Below, one piece after another: positions 46,823-57,720 of a stretch of DNA of 64,000 nucleotides; within the stretch, counting starts at the first letter, position 1; each line of letters starts with the position of its first letter. The position numbers and the translations under genes are program-made. The stretch lies in assembly GCF_001274635.1 (NCBI RefSeq), contig NZ_LBGV01000001.1, positions 3,596,001-3,660,000 on the forward strand. Reading direction: 5' to 3'. The notes below the pieces were generated by a model. It was not told the DNA's origin. It saw only the letters and a list, made by a program, of their open reading frames with translations, and made no database searches. The DNA comes from Persicobacter sp. CCB-QB2. GTDB lineage: Bacteria > Bacteroidota > Bacteroidia > Cytophagales > Cyclobacteriaceae.

Positions 46823-46855
46823 TTGACATTTTGGTTGTAAATTAACTTACTTTGC
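46823..46855 (+). promoter_or_regulatory. Second, proximal promoter candidate of the array
   Basis: TTGACA at 46823 and TTACTTTGC ending 46855, one base short of the consensus -7. Would start transcription about 10 nt before the first tRNA. Confidence 0.35.
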
Positions 46856-46873
46856 AGCCGCAAAAAATAATCC

Positions 46874-46945
46874 GGTCCGTTCGTCTAGGGGTTAGGACGC
46901 CAGGTTTTCATCCTGGTAACAGGGGTTCGATTCCCCTACGGACTA
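46874..46945 (+). tRNA. tRNA-Glu (TTC), copy 1
   Basis: A 72-nt cloverleaf, acceptor GGTCCGT/ACGGACT, anticodon loop TTTTCAT. Confidence 0.97.
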
Positions 46946-46968
46946 CAAGCCGCAAGGCAAAGATACAT

Positions 46969-47041
<73 letters not shown>

Positions 47042-47079
47042 CACAGAAATCAAAACGTTGGTTTCAGAAATTTAATGTT

Positions 47080-47150
47080 GGTCCGTTCGTCTAGGGTTAG
47101 GACGCCAGGTTTTCATCCTGGTAACAGGGGTTCGATTCCCCTACGGACTA
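47080..47150 (+). tRNA. tRNA-Glu (TTC), copy 2, one G missing in the D-loop
   Basis: Identical to the other copies except TCTAGGGTTAG in place of TCTAGGGGTTAG (47094-47096); 71 nt. Probably a run-length error. Confidence 0.92.
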
Positions 47151-47173
47151 CAAGCCGCAAGGTAAAGATACAT

Positions 47174-47246
<73 letters not shown>

Positions 47247-47284
47247 CAAAGAAATCAAAACGTTGATTTCAGGAATTTAATGTT

Positions 47285-47356
47285 GGTCCGTTCGTCTAGG
47301 GGTTAGGACGCCAGGTTTTCATCCTGGTAACAGGGGTTCGATTCCCCTACGGACTA
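47285..47356 (+). tRNA. tRNA-Glu (TTC), copy 3
   Basis: Same 72-nt sequence as copy 1. Confidence 0.97.
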
Positions 47357-47387
47357 CACAGTGTTGAAACACACTTTAAAAATTTCC

Positions 47388-47459
47388 GGTCCGTTCGTCT
47401 AGGGGTTAGGACGCCAGGTTTTCATCCTGGTAACAGGGGTTCGATTCCCCTACGGACTA
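47388..47459 (+). tRNA. tRNA-Glu (TTC), copy 4
   Basis: Same sequence; preceded by a Glu-Glu spacer with hairpin GTGTTGAAACAC. Confidence 0.97.
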
Positions 47460-47490
47460 CGCAGTGTTGAAACACACTTTAAAAATTTCC

Positions 47491-47562
47491 GGTCCGTTCG
47501 TCTAGGGGTTAGGACGCCAGGTTTTCATCCTGGTAACAGGGGTTCGATTCCCCTACGGACTA
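47491..47562 (+). tRNA. tRNA-Glu (TTC), copy 5
   Basis: Same sequence; the preceding spacer is nearly identical to that before copy 4. Confidence 0.97.
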
Positions 47563-47585
47563 CAAGCCGCAAGGCAAAGATACAT

Positions 47586-47657
<72 letters not shown>

Positions 47658-47695
47658 CACAGAAATCAGAACGCTGGTTTCATAGATTTAGTGTT

Positions 47696-47767
47696 GGTCC
47701 GTTCGTCTAGGGGTTAGGACGCCAGGTTTTCATCCTGGTAACAGGGGTTCGATTCCCCTACGGACTA
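47696..47767 (+). tRNA. tRNA-Glu (TTC), copy 6
   Basis: Same 72-nt sequence as copy 1. Confidence 0.97.
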
Positions 47768-47790
47768 CAAGCCGTAAGGCAAAGATACAT

Positions 47791-47863
<73 letters not shown>

Positions 47864-47900
47864 CAAGGAAATCAAAACGTTGGTTTCGCAACAAATTGTT

Positions 47901-47972
47901 GGTCCGTTCGTCTAGGGGTTAGGACGCCAGGTTTTCATCCTGGTAACAGGGGTTCGATTCCCCTACGGACTA
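47901..47972 (+). tRNA. tRNA-Glu (TTC), copy 7
   Basis: Same 72-nt sequence as copy 1. Confidence 0.97.
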
Positions 47973-47995
47973 CAAGCCGAGAGGCAAAGATACAT

Positions 47996-48068
<73 letters not shown>

Positions 48069-48106
48069 CACAGAAATCAAAACGCTGGTTTCATAGATTT
48101 AATGTT

Positions 48107-48178
48107 GGTCCGTTCGTCTAGGGGTTAGGACGCCAGGTTTTCATCCTGGTAACAGGGGTTCGATTCCCCTACGGACTA
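48107..48178 (+). tRNA. tRNA-Glu (TTC), copy 8
   Basis: Same 72-nt sequence as copy 1. Confidence 0.97.
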
Positions 48179-48201
48179 CAAGCCTTAAGGCAAAGATACA
48201 T

Positions 48202-48274
<73 letters not shown>

Positions 48275-48312
48275 CAGAGAAATCAAAACGTTGGTTTCAT
48301 AGATTTAATGTT

Positions 48313-48384
48313 GGTCCGTTCGTCTAGGGGTTAGGACGCCAGGTTTTCATCCTGGTAACAGGGGTTCGATTCCCCTACGGACTA
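48313..48384 (+). tRNA. tRNA-Glu (TTC), copy 9
   Basis: Same 72-nt sequence as copy 1. Confidence 0.97.
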
Positions 48385-48407
48385 CAAGCCGCAAGGCAAA
48401 GATACAT

Positions 48408-48480
<73 letters not shown>

Positions 48481-48518
48481 CAGAGAAATCAGAACGTTGG
48501 TTTCATAGATTTAATGTT

Positions 48519-48590
48519 GGTCCGTTCGTCTAGGGGTTAGGACGCCAGGTTTTCATCCTGGTAACAGGGGTTCGATTCCCCTACGGACTA
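48519..48590 (+). tRNA. tRNA-Glu (TTC), copy 10
   Basis: Same 72-nt sequence as copy 1; last gene before the terminator. Confidence 0.97.
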
Positions 48591-48596
48591 CTTTAT

Positions 48597-48628
48597 AGCA
48601 TCTGGTTATATAATCAGATGCTTTTTTT
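48597..48628 (+). terminator. Terminator of the Glu/fMet tRNA array
   Basis: AGCATCTG (48597-48604) / CAGATGCT (48615-48622) followed by seven T's. Confidence 0.85.
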
Positions 48629-48635
48629 ATGCCTA

Positions 48636-48671
48636 AAAAAAAAGACAGTCACCCAAATGACTGTCTTTTTT
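48636..48671 (-). terminator. mscS terminator
   Basis: AAAAGACAGTC / GACTGTCTTTT with an 8-nt loop and A/T runs on both sides. Confidence 0.85.
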
Positions 48672-48698
48672 GTTAAAAATAAACAAAGATTACCATTT

Positions 48699-49523
48699 TT
48701 ACTTGTCCATATGCACATCCAGCTGTGGGAAAGGAATGGTAATGCCATTGGTATCAAGGGCTAATTTACCCTGCTCATAAATATCAAAGTAAACGTCCCA
48801 GTAATGGGTGGGACTACAGTGTGGTCTGACTGCCAGATTCACAGAGCTGTCTGCAAGTTCTGAAACGCCCACAAATGGTGCAGGATCTTTCAGTACTTTA
48901 TCGTGTTTGCTCATGACCTCCAGCAAAACTTCTTTCGCCTTTTTGATATCCGAATCATAAGAGATGCCCATGGTAAGGTCTACTCTGATTTTGCCTTCAG
49001 CGGTAAAGTTAATGATGTTGTTTGCCAAAATAGCTCCATTGGGCATAATCACTCTTTTATTTTGCGGGTCAGTCAGGATGGTGTTGAAAATCTGTATTTC
49101 TTTAACTACTCCGAGTTGGTCTTGCGATTTAATCAATTCCCCAACTTTGTAGGGTCGGAAAACGAGAATTAAAACTCCACCAGCAAAATTGGCCAGGGCT
49201 CCTTGTAGCGCAAGGCCGACTGCCAAACCAGCTGCACCGAGTACTGCAACAAAGCTGGTGGTTTCGACTCCCACCATGGAGGCTACTGAGATGATCAGCA
49301 TGGCTTTTAGCCCCCAGTTGATCAGGCTGATAATGAAGGGACGTAAGGTAGCGTCATAATTACGCTGTTTCATCCTTTGGCTAACGGTCTTGGTAAAGCT
49401 ATTGATTATTCTCAAGCCAATGAAAAGAACGAGGATGGCAAGGATAAGCTTGGGGCCATAGGACATGGTAAGTTCCACTGCAGTATCATACCAGGAAGAC
49501 ATTTTGTCGTCAATGTTGAGCAT
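48699..49523 (-). CDS. Small-conductance mechanosensitive channel (MscS family)
   Basis: A 274-aa channel with three membrane helices. The pore helix TM3 shows the Gly/Ala pattern GAAGLAVGLALQGALANFAGG (about 94-114). A beta domain follows (VKEIQIFNTIL, NNIINFT), then a cytoplasmic alpha/beta end. Length and pattern match E. coli MscS (286 aa). It releases solutes on hypo-osmotic shock. Single gene. Confidence 0.94.
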   Translation of the reverse strand: MLNIDDKMSSWYDTAVELTMSYGPKLILAILVLFIGLRIINSFTKTVSQRMKQRNYDATLRPFIISLINWGLKAMLIISVASMVGVETTSFVAVLGAAGLAVGLALQGALANFAGGVLILVFRPYKVGELIKSQDQLGVVKEIQIFNTILTDPQNKRVIMPNGAILANNIINFTAEGKIRVDLTMGISYDSDIKKAKEVLLEVMSKHDKVLKDPAPFVGVSELADSSVNLAVRPHCSPTHYWDVYFDIYEQGKLALDTNGITIPFPQLDVHMDK

Positions 49524-49633
49524 GTTCAGGAAATTAATTGAGGGTTGAGGTATTTAAATAATGGATAGCATATTATCACTATTAAAATATCGCCCTTAAT
49601 TAACTAGATATCAATCTGATGTAAGTATTGAGC

Positions 49634-49667
49634 AAAAAAAAGCCGATCGTAGCGATCGGCTTTTTAT
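49634..49667 (-). terminator. Terminator of the secreted protein gene at 49683
   Basis: AAAAGCCGATCG / CGATCGGCTTTT, a 12-bp perfect stem with a 3-nt loop. Confidence 0.85.
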
Positions 49668-49682
49668 AATATGTTGGTTTAA

Positions 49683-50357
49683 TTAAAATCTCGGGCCATA
49701 GAAAGGGTTGTAACCAAAACCTGGTCTCATCCCACCGTAGTAAGGATTCATTCCAAAACCTCCCATTCCACCGTAACCATAAGCCGGCATTACGTTTTTA
49801 GAGGCGCTTATGCCGAAGGTAATAGATGTTTTTTCGTTGGGCTTATAGGTGAAGGCGGTGTTCACCGAATATGCCAGGTTGTTGTTTTGATTGCCATAGT
49901 TCACATGTCCATTGCTGATGTCAGGTCTTACGGCCATTGGAGCACCGGAATGATTAACATTACCTACTAAAAATTCCCCCTGAAAGAACCATTTATCATT
50001 TAAAGGCATAGCAATCTGTGGACCTGCCATCACCAAAGAAGAATGGTATGGGCCTACATTCTGGGATTGGTAAAAGGCCTGAAAACCAATTTTAGCGCCA
50101 GGTCTGTATGATCGTTGTTCCTGAGGAAGGGGAGCGTAGGGGAGCTCTTCGTCCACATAGCTTACCTCTTCGCTTTTTTTATTTTTTGACCAGGGTGCAT
50201 CAGCCCAGTGACTCACTCCAACATTGTATCCGTAGCCGGAGGGTGCTTCACTATTCATGGGAACAATAGAGCTCAATCCCATGGAAACACTGGTTTGTGC
50301 ATGTGCGATGGTAGAAATTACCAAAGCGGTGGCCAAGAGTATAATATTTTTCATCAT
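49683..50357 (-). CDS. Secreted/outer-membrane hypothetical protein with Gly/Tyr-rich C-terminus
   Basis: A 224-aa protein from the ATG at 50357 (or 50354): signal peptide IILLATALVISTIAHA, then beta-strand-like alternating sequence (FFQGEFLVGNVNHSG, NTAFTYKPNEKTSITFGISASKN) that may form a small barrel, and a repeat tail of MGGFGMNPYYGG type. The longer frame to 50426 adds 23 residues ahead of the signal and is unlikely. Family not recognised. Its tail resembles the GYPG-rich part of the protein at 28035, which is compositional only. Confidence 0.7.
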   Translation of the reverse strand: MMKNIILLATALVISTIAHAQTSVSMGLSSIVPMNSEAPSGYGYNVGVSHWADAPWSKNKKSEEVSYVDEELPYAPLPQEQRSYRPGAKIGFQAFYQSQNVGPYHSSLVMAGPQIAMPLNDKWFFQGEFLVGNVNHSGAPMAVRPDISNGHVNYGNQNNNLAYSVNTAFTYKPNEKTSITFGISASKNVMPAYGYGGMGGFGMNPYYGGMRPGFGYNPFYGPRF

Positions 50358-50532
50358 GATTCGAGCATTAAAAGCTAAAGCCTCATTACCTAAACGGAAA
50401 GTAATCTCAGGAGTTTGTTTTAACACCTTCCTGTATTAACAATAGTGCAAAAGCATGCAATGTTCCGCTTTTGAATGGTTAAGGTACAAAAAAATCGTTA
50501 AGATTTCATGCGAAAATGGGTTGACCACACAG

Positions 50533-50570
50533 AAAAGGCCGATGATAGAATCACCGGCCTTATTTTTTTA
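50533..50570 (-). terminator. Terminator of the 43-aa gene
   Basis: AAGGCCG.TGA / TCA.CGGCCTT stem; T's follow on both strands. Confidence 0.7.
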
Positions 50571-50590
50571 ATTTTTTATTGGACAAATAC

Positions 50591-50722
50591 TTACGCTTTT
50601 TCTTCGTCCTTCTCTTTCATGGAGATAACGTCAAGGGCGATAAGGGCATGTACTACGCCTAAAACAATGGCGAATCCCCAGATGAACATATTTGCGCCGC
50701 TCGCTATTGGTGCATCTAACAT
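50591..50722 (-). CDS. Small single-helix membrane protein (43 aa)
   Basis: ATG at 50722, TAA at 50591: starts MLDAPIASGANMFIW, one hydrophobic helix (FIWGFAIVLGVVHALIALDV, residues 13-32), then a charged tail ISMKEKDEEKA. A rho-independent-type hairpin lies directly downstream and the frame is bounded by non-coding DNA, so it is likely a real gene. Family not recognised; single-helix subunits of respiratory or transport complexes look like this. Confidence 0.55.
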   Translation of the reverse strand: MLDAPIASGANMFIWGFAIVLGVVHALIALDVISMKEKDEEKA

Positions 50723-50795
50723 AGTGATAAGGGTTTTATGGTTTTAAATTAAAATTAGAAGAATAAAGTTTAGCGTCAAAAAAATCTTATTAAAA

Positions 50796-51443
50796 TTAAG
50801 AAGCTTCCGGATTGTGAATAAAGTTTTGAGCCAATAATGGGAGCTGGTGCAGGCGCTGGAGTCCGAAATGAAAAGCGAAATAACGGTATTTGTCAAAAGG
50901 CCTGGGACAGGCTTTTATTTTATCTACATAATATTTTCGCTTTTCCTGTGAGAAATGAGAGGGAAGTCCATCGCGAAGCAGCAGGTCAATTTCTTCCAGA
51001 GTAAGAGGAGGCAGTTTGCCTATCATGGCGTTGATTTCTCCTATCAATAAACCGTCTACATTGTCCGATATCTTTTTAAGAAAGAAACCCTCCATGAAAT
51101 CATTGATGGTTTTAGGCCCGATATTAATCGTTTTACCTTCGATTTTGAATTGATACAGGTTCATTCTGGCCAAAGCCCGAATGCTTAGCCCCGTGATCAG
51201 GCCGATGACCAATGGGTGCTCCTGAGCAGAAAACTCATGGATACTTAAATTACCCCTCAACAGCAATTGGGTGATGCCGATGGCAAGCAGGGCATAGTAA
51301 AGTGCGTAAATTATTGGAGTGAAGGGTTGACGCATTAGCAAACCAAAATTGACCGCATATTTGCCAAGGGCTAATTCACTTCCCATTAATAAAAAAGCCC
51401 CCAGTCCGGCAATAAATAAGGGGTGGCTTAAATAGTCGATCAT
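50796..51443 (-). CDS. Hypothetical membrane protein
   Basis: A 215-aa protein with three N-terminal hydrophobic helices (LFIAGLGAFLLMGSELALG; IIYALYYALLAIGITQLLL; LVIGLITGLSIRALARMNL) and a soluble, basic C-terminal half (about 100-215). No recognised domain. Position of the first helix at the start codon supports ATG 51443. Function unknown. Confidence 0.65.
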   Translation of the reverse strand: MIDYLSHPLFIAGLGAFLLMGSELALGKYAVNFGLLMRQPFTPIIYALYYALLAIGITQLLLRGNLSIHEFSAQEHPLVIGLITGLSIRALARMNLYQFKIEGKTINIGPKTINDFMEGFFLKKISDNVDGLLIGEINAMIGKLPPLTLEEIDLLLRDGLPSHFSQEKRKYYVDKIKACPRPFDKYRYFAFHFGLQRLHQLPLLAQNFIHNPEAS

Positions 51444-51660
51444 TTTTCAGTAGGTCTATCTTTTGAAAACTCACTGAAAAATAGTCAATTTCATCTTTAA
51501 ATATCAAATGAGGGAGGCGTGAAGAGAAATTTATTCTTGATTAGTTGCGCTGCTATTCTTAAAAAATTGATACCTTAACATAAAGAACTGAGAAGAAATA
51601 TTAGGATGTAGGACTGTAAGGGCGATTTGTGTCCCAAAACAGTTAAAAGAGCATAGACCC

Positions 51661-52569
51661 ATGAGCTTATTGTTTAAAGATTTTAAAAGCTGGAAAGCAT
51701 ATTGTGAGGAAGAAAAATTGCCTTTGTACGAAGCGGTAATTCAATACGAGCAAAATCAAAGGGGAGCCGGTCGGAAGGAGATTCTGGAAGGGATGGTTGC
51801 GGCCTATGAAGTGATGCGGCAGGCTATTCATACCGGTTTAACGGAGGATATGACTTCCGTTTCCAAAATGATTAACAATGGAGCAAAAAAGGTTTTTAAT
51901 CATTCGGTAGCAGTACTCTCTCCTGATTTTCAAAAAATGATTGCGCGTGCTTTGGCCGCCAAAGAAGTAAATTCCTGTATGGGCAGAGTGGTGGCCGCCC
52001 CAACCGCCGGTGCTTCCGGAATTTTGCCGGGCGTATTTTATACCTTGCAGGAAACCCATGAGCTACCGGATGAAAAAATTGCCGAAGCCATGCTGATTGC
52101 AGCCGGCGTAGCTTTGATTATTGAGCAAAAAGCGTCCTTAGCTGGAGCGGTGGGTGGTTGTCAGGCCGAGACGGGCTCCGCAGCGGCTATGGCCTCAGCA
52201 GGGATTGTTTATGCATTAGGAGGAGATAATGATCAGGTATTTAATGCTGTGGCGGTAACCATTCAGTGTATGCTGGGCTTGGTTTGTGATCCGGTAGCGG
52301 GCTTGGTAGAGGTGCCCTGTGTGGTGCGTAATGCCTCTGCGGCTTCTATTGCTTTTTCCTCCGCACAAATTGCACTTTCAGGTATGGACGCTGTAATTCC
52401 GGTGGATGAATGCATTGATGCCATGCATGAAGTCGGTCAATCGATGGAGAGCAGGTATAAGGAGACGGCTCTAGGGGGAATGGCTGCTACTATAACCGGG
52501 CAGGCGATTGCCAAACGGGTTTTGATTCAGGATATTGAAATGTTATCGGACGAGGAAGATGTTGAATAG
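51661..52569 (+). CDS. sdaAA: L-serine ammonia-lyase, Fe-S dependent, alpha subunit
   Basis: A 302-aa catalytic subunit converting L-serine to pyruvate and ammonia with a [4Fe-4S] cluster. Cluster cysteines: GGCQAETGSAAAM (about 169) and CDPVAGLVEVPC (about 217-228, the CX10C pair). Also NSCMGRVVAAPTAGASG (about 105). Only the alpha domain is present; the beta subunit is not next to it in this window. Confidence 0.92.
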   Translation: MSLLFKDFKSWKAYCEEEKLPLYEAVIQYEQNQRGAGRKEILEGMVAAYEVMRQAIHTGLTEDMTSVSKMINNGAKKVFNHSVAVLSPDFQKMIARALAAKEVNSCMGRVVAAPTAGASGILPGVFYTLQETHELPDEKIAEAMLIAAGVALIIEQKASLAGAVGGCQAETGSAAAMASAGIVYALGGDNDQVFNAVAVTIQCMLGLVCDPVAGLVEVPCVVRNASAASIAFSSAQIALSGMDAVIPVDECIDAMHEVGQSMESRYKETALGGMAATITGQAIAKRVLIQDIEMLSDEEDVE

Positions 52570-52608
52570 ATGCGCCACAAAATATTTTACCGGCTGACTT
52601 TTTGGTGC

Positions 52609-52651
52609 TAAATTTGCCAATACATTTTTTAAAATCAGATCGATATTTTTG
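52609..52651 (+). promoter_or_regulatory. Two -7 elements upstream of the histidine kinase
   Basis: TAAATTTG (52609-52616) and TATTTTTG (52644-52651), both TAnnTTTG; -33 elements weak. Confidence 0.4.
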
Positions 52652-52719
52652 CCTATGCATTAGATTTTACTTTTTCACAGATACATTAACTGTTAGTTTT
52701 TACATAAAAAGTAGAATAT

Positions 52720-54002
52720 ATGGGAAGGTCTTCCTCGGAGAAGCAGCCTAAGAAGTGGGATTTATATCAAAATAGATCTCAAATGAAGTGGGGAGTGCTG
52801 GCAGTGGCCATGGTCATTACCATTGCTTCCATTTTCTATACCAATCAGATCGTCAAAAAACTGAAGGAGCGTGAGGCTCAATTGGTAGAATTGTACGCAA
52901 AATCAATTGAATATGCGGTCAATGTCGGGAATAGGGACGAGGTATTGTTTTTGACTCAGAACATCATTGTGCCGAATAATTCCATTCCGGTGATCCTGAC
53001 CGATGGAGTGGATAAACCACTCGATTTTCGGAATATTGATATTGATCCAAAAATTTCTCCCAAGCAACGACAGAAAAAGTTGCGTGCTTTGGTGGAAGAA
53101 ATGAAGCTTCAGCACGAACCGATAGAAATCATTTTTACTGATGAAAACGGAGGGGTGTATGACTATAATTATGTCTACTATAAAAACTCCTTTTTGCTGG
53201 ATCAGCTGACCTATTACCCCATCGTCCAGCTTTCGGTTATTGCGTTTTTTATCTTTTTGGCCTTCTATGCTTATAGTAATAGCAAAGCGGTGGAGCAAAA
53301 CAGGGTTTGGATTGGCTTGGCAAAAGAAACGGCTCACCAGCTGGGTACGCCACTATCCTCTTTGGTGGCCTGGATTGAGTACTTAAAGATGGATGAGGAT
53401 TTTAATTATCCGGAGGTACTGGAGGAGTTGGAAAAAGATACCCATCGGCTGGAGACCATTACCAATCGTTTTTCCTCTATAGGTTCAATCCCGACATTGG
53501 AGGATGAAAACCTCTATGAGGTGATTCGTTCCAATGTAGATTATTTGTCGAAACGGATTTCTACTAAAGTGAAAATCTCTATCGCTACAAATTCCCAGGT
53601 GGTGATCGCTCCGATTAACCGCGCTTTGTTCGATTGGGTGATTGAAAATCTTTGTAAGAATGCTGTAGATGCCATGAAAGGTACCGGTAATATTGATATT
53701 AATCTTGTTGAAGGACCAGAAGGAGGAGTAGTGATTGATATCCGGGATACCGGGGGGGGATTCCAAAAGATAAGCTGAAGAAAATTTTCATTCCGGGATA
53801 TTCGACCAAGAAAAGAGGCTGGGGCTTAGGCCTGACCCTGACCAAAAGGATAGTGGAGAATTACCACAACGGGAAAATTTTTGTAAAATCCTCTAACCCC
53901 ACTGAGGGAACGGTTTTTAGAATTTTATTACCTGGAAAAGATTATTTGCTTGATGCTGAGGAAGCGGATCTGTTGATTTCGGGTAAAACAGCCTCTGCTT
54001 AA
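52720..54002 (+). CDS. Sensor histidine kinase, apparent frameshift near the G1 box
   Basis: Membrane kinase with helices at about residues 24-46 and 165-187 and an extracytoplasmic sensor region between. Phosphoacceptor His lies in AKETAHQLGTPLSSL (about 206), N-box in NLCKNAVDAM (about 312), G1 box DTGGG (about 346), and G2 GWGLGLTLTKRIVE after the break. As read, the frame stops at 53778 (352 aa), inside the ATPase domain. Adding one G to the eight-G run 53752-53759 gives DTGGGIPKDKLKKIF and a 427-aa protein ending at 54002. No response regulator adjacent. Confidence 0.85.
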
Positions 54003-54193
54003 AATTTTCAATTTCCATTGAATAATTTTGCCTTCAGAATAGATAATTTAAAATTTTGTGTAAATTTAACCGTCCTTAGACCCCTTGGGTCAGGGTATTT
54101 TTTTTGCATTCCAATAATTTTTCCCCGTGTTAATCTCCGAAAATCAAGTTAAAACGGGATAATAATTATTGACCATCGATCAATAGAATATAA

Positions 54194-55714
<1,521 letters not shown>

Positions 55715-55758
55715 TCTTAAACCGATGGGGAGTTTACTCCCCTTTAAATTGGGCAATT

Positions 55759-56004
55759 ATGTACTTGGAAATTGTTACACCGGACCAAAAGGTATTTGAA
55801 GGAGAAGTTAGCGCAGCTACTTTTCCCGGAACCAACGGTGCCTTTCAAGTGCTGAAGAACCACGCCCCTTTGATCTCCACCTTGTCTAAAGGTGATTTGA
55901 AATATGTGATCAATGACAAAGAAACCATCATTGTTGTTGATGGTGGCGTTGTTGAGGTACTTGATAATAAGATTATTGTATTGGCAGAAGCCGTAGAAGG
56001 ATAA
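55759..56004 (+). CDS. atpC: F1Fo ATP synthase subunit epsilon
   Basis: An 81-aa protein with the epsilon beta-sandwich pattern (LEIVTPDQKVFEGEVSA; PGTNGAFQVLKNHAPLIS). It is short: the C-terminal helical hairpin of E. coli epsilon (138 aa), which inhibits ATP hydrolysis, is missing, as in other Bacteroidota. 44 nt after atpD. Confidence 0.95.
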   Translation: MYLEIVTPDQKVFEGEVSAATFPGTNGAFQVLKNHAPLISTLSKGDLKYVINDKETIIVVDGGVVEVLDNKIIVLAEAVEG

Positions 56005-56023
56005 ACAAAACATCATTAGATAT

Positions 56024-56067
56024 AAAAAAACCTTTAGTTGTGATGACTAAAGGTTTTTTTTTTTTTT
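56024..56067 (+). terminator. atpDC terminator
   Basis: AAACCTTTAGT (56028-56038) / ACTAAAGGTTT (56046-56056) followed by a long T-run. Confidence 0.9.
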
Positions 56068-56086
56068 ATGCCGTGAAAATTCTTCA

Positions 56087-56310
56087 CCCGAATTATTTAT
56101 GCTTGAACCCGGATAATCCAAGCTTAAATTATCGATTAGCTGTAAGGCGGGAAAAATGCAGGATTAGTTTCCCATTTCCAGTTATTTCCAATAATCCAGA
56201 GGAAAGAGGAAAAGCAAGTTTATTCAAATTTGTGCCATCAAAATATTTGGAACAACAAGAAAACAAGCCAGGGTTAAGCCTGTTTTGCAGGGCTTGGGTC
56301 ACATAATTCG
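56087..56310 (-). repeat. Dispersed intergenic repeat, copy 4 (inverted), with terminal inverted repeats
   Basis: Bounded by ACCCGAATTATT (left) and ATAATTCGGGT (right). On the minus strand it contains ACTTGCTTTTCCTC and TGCATTTTTCCCGCCTTACAGC, in the order of copies 1 and 2. It ends 3 nt from the crtZ stop. Confidence 0.65.
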
Positions 56311-56312
56311 GG

Positions 56313-56816
56313 TTAATGCGAATGTGCCTCAGTTCTGGATGCTTCTTTTTCTTCTTTAGCGGTGATGGACTGCTTTTCATATTTTTTTGGTGCCCACAAA
56401 AAGCCAAAAGCTTGTGCTCCTTCTTTGGTATGCACCGCGTGGTGGATATAATGTGCTTTCATAATCCGTTTCATATAGGCGGATTTGAATTTGTACTTGT
56501 ACTTAATTCTGCGATGTACGATGATATCGTGAAAGACACTGTAAAATATACCGTAAAGCGTAACTCCTAAACCAATGTAAAGCAGAAAGCGCCATTCAGG
56601 AATTTCGGAGCCGAGCACGATCATCACAATGGCCGGAATGGAAAAGACGACAGCAAACAGGTCATTTTTTTCAAGGGTTTTATTGTGAACGGTATGATGG
56701 TCCTTATGCCAGCTCCATAAAATACCATGCATGATGTATTTGTGGGTGAACCATGCAACACCTTCCATAAAAAGAAAGGATCCTATCACCAATAGGATGT
56801 TCATCAAGATTGCCAT
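56313..56816 (-). CDS. crtZ: Beta-carotene hydroxylase
   Basis: A 167-aa di-iron membrane enzyme of the fatty-acid hydroxylase superfamily adding 3-hydroxyls to beta-carotene (zeaxanthin). Histidine motifs HKYIMHG (about 25), HKDHH (about 37), HDIIVHRR (about 95) and HYIHHAVH (about 122) are complete; about four hydrophobic helices. Last gene of the operon in this window. Confidence 0.93.
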   Translation of the reverse strand: MAILMNILLVIGSFLFMEGVAWFTHKYIMHGILWSWHKDHHTVHNKTLEKNDLFAVVFSIPAIVMIVLGSEIPEWRFLLYIGLGVTLYGIFYSVFHDIIVHRRIKYKYKFKSAYMKRIMKAHYIHHAVHTKEGAQAFGFLWAPKKYEKQSITAKEEKEASRTEAHSH

Positions 56817-56825
56817 ATCAAAAAA

Positions 56826-57671
56826 TTAGAAAGTCAATATTCTTTTTTGTACTTCTTCCATGAGCCACATTGGGGTGGAGGTAGCACCGCAAACACCAAC
56901 ACGGTCTTTTGGATCAAACCATTCTTCTTGTACCTGTTCTTTGTTGGAGACAAAATAGGTGTTTTCGTTCTGCTGTTTGCAGATATTATATAACACCTTC
57001 CCATTGGAGGATTTTGTGCCGGAAACGAAAATGATTTTTTCGTATTGACTGGCAAATTTCTTAAGCTCCTTGTCCCGATTACTGACCTGCCTGCAAATGG
57101 TATCATTGGCATTGACCTCAATGCCTTTTTCTTTAAGCTTATCGATAATTTTATAAAAATTATCAGTGGATTTTGTGGTCTGACTGTATAGGCTAATGTA
57201 AGACGGAAGACTATTAAGGTCTAATTCTTCCAGTGATTGAAATACAACGGCTTCTTTATTGGTCTGGCCAATCAATCCCATGACTTCGGCATGCCCGTGC
57301 TTTCCATAAATGTATATTTTTTCCGCTTTGTCATAAGCATTCTTGATCCGGTTCTGTAATTTTAATACGACCGGACAACTGGCATCAATGAGGTCTAATT
57401 GATTTTCCAGCGCTATTTTGTAGGTAGAAGGTGGCTCTCCATGTGCCCGAATCAGGACTTTCGCATTTTTTAATTCCTTAAGCGTTTCATGGTTAATGAT
57501 TTGTAGTCCCATTTTTTCCAACCGATGGACCTCTTCATCATTGTGAACAATATCTCCCAGGCAATACAATTTTCCTTCCTCCAGCAGAATTTCTTCTGCC
57601 ATTTCAATGGCATAAACCACTCCGAAGCAGAAGCCGGAATTTTGGTCAATATCCACGGTGAGGTTTTTCAT
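56826..57671 (-). CDS. ispH: 4-hydroxy-3-methylbut-2-enyl diphosphate reductase
   Basis: Last enzyme of the MEP isoprenoid pathway, making IPP and DMAPP. The three cluster cysteines are in SGFCFGV (about 15), DASCPVV (about 98) and DTICRQV (about 193). The catalytic Glu is in HGHAEVMG (about 128), and SSNGK and GVCGATSTP near the end complete the pattern. I set the start at ATG 57671, where homologs begin (MKNLTVDIDQN). The frame also opens at 57719, one base past the crtB stop, which would add 16 residues. Its place inside a carotenoid operon ties precursor supply to pigment synthesis. Confidence 0.92.
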   Translation of the reverse strand: MKNLTVDIDQNSGFCFGVVYAIEMAEEILLEEGKLYCLGDIVHNDEEVHRLEKMGLQIINHETLKELKNAKVLIRAHGEPPSTYKIALENQLDLIDASCPVVLKLQNRIKNAYDKAEKIYIYGKHGHAEVMGLIGQTNKEAVVFQSLEELDLNSLPSYISLYSQTTKSTDNFYKIIDKLKEKGIEVNANDTICRQVSNRDKELKKFASQYEKIIFVSGTKSSNGKVLYNICKQQNENTYFVSNKEQVQEEWFDPKDRVGVCGATSTPMWLMEEVQKRILTF

Positions 57672-57720
57672 TGTATTATTGCCTTTATAGTTTTTTGAAG
57701 GGCGTGTACTTACATTCATA

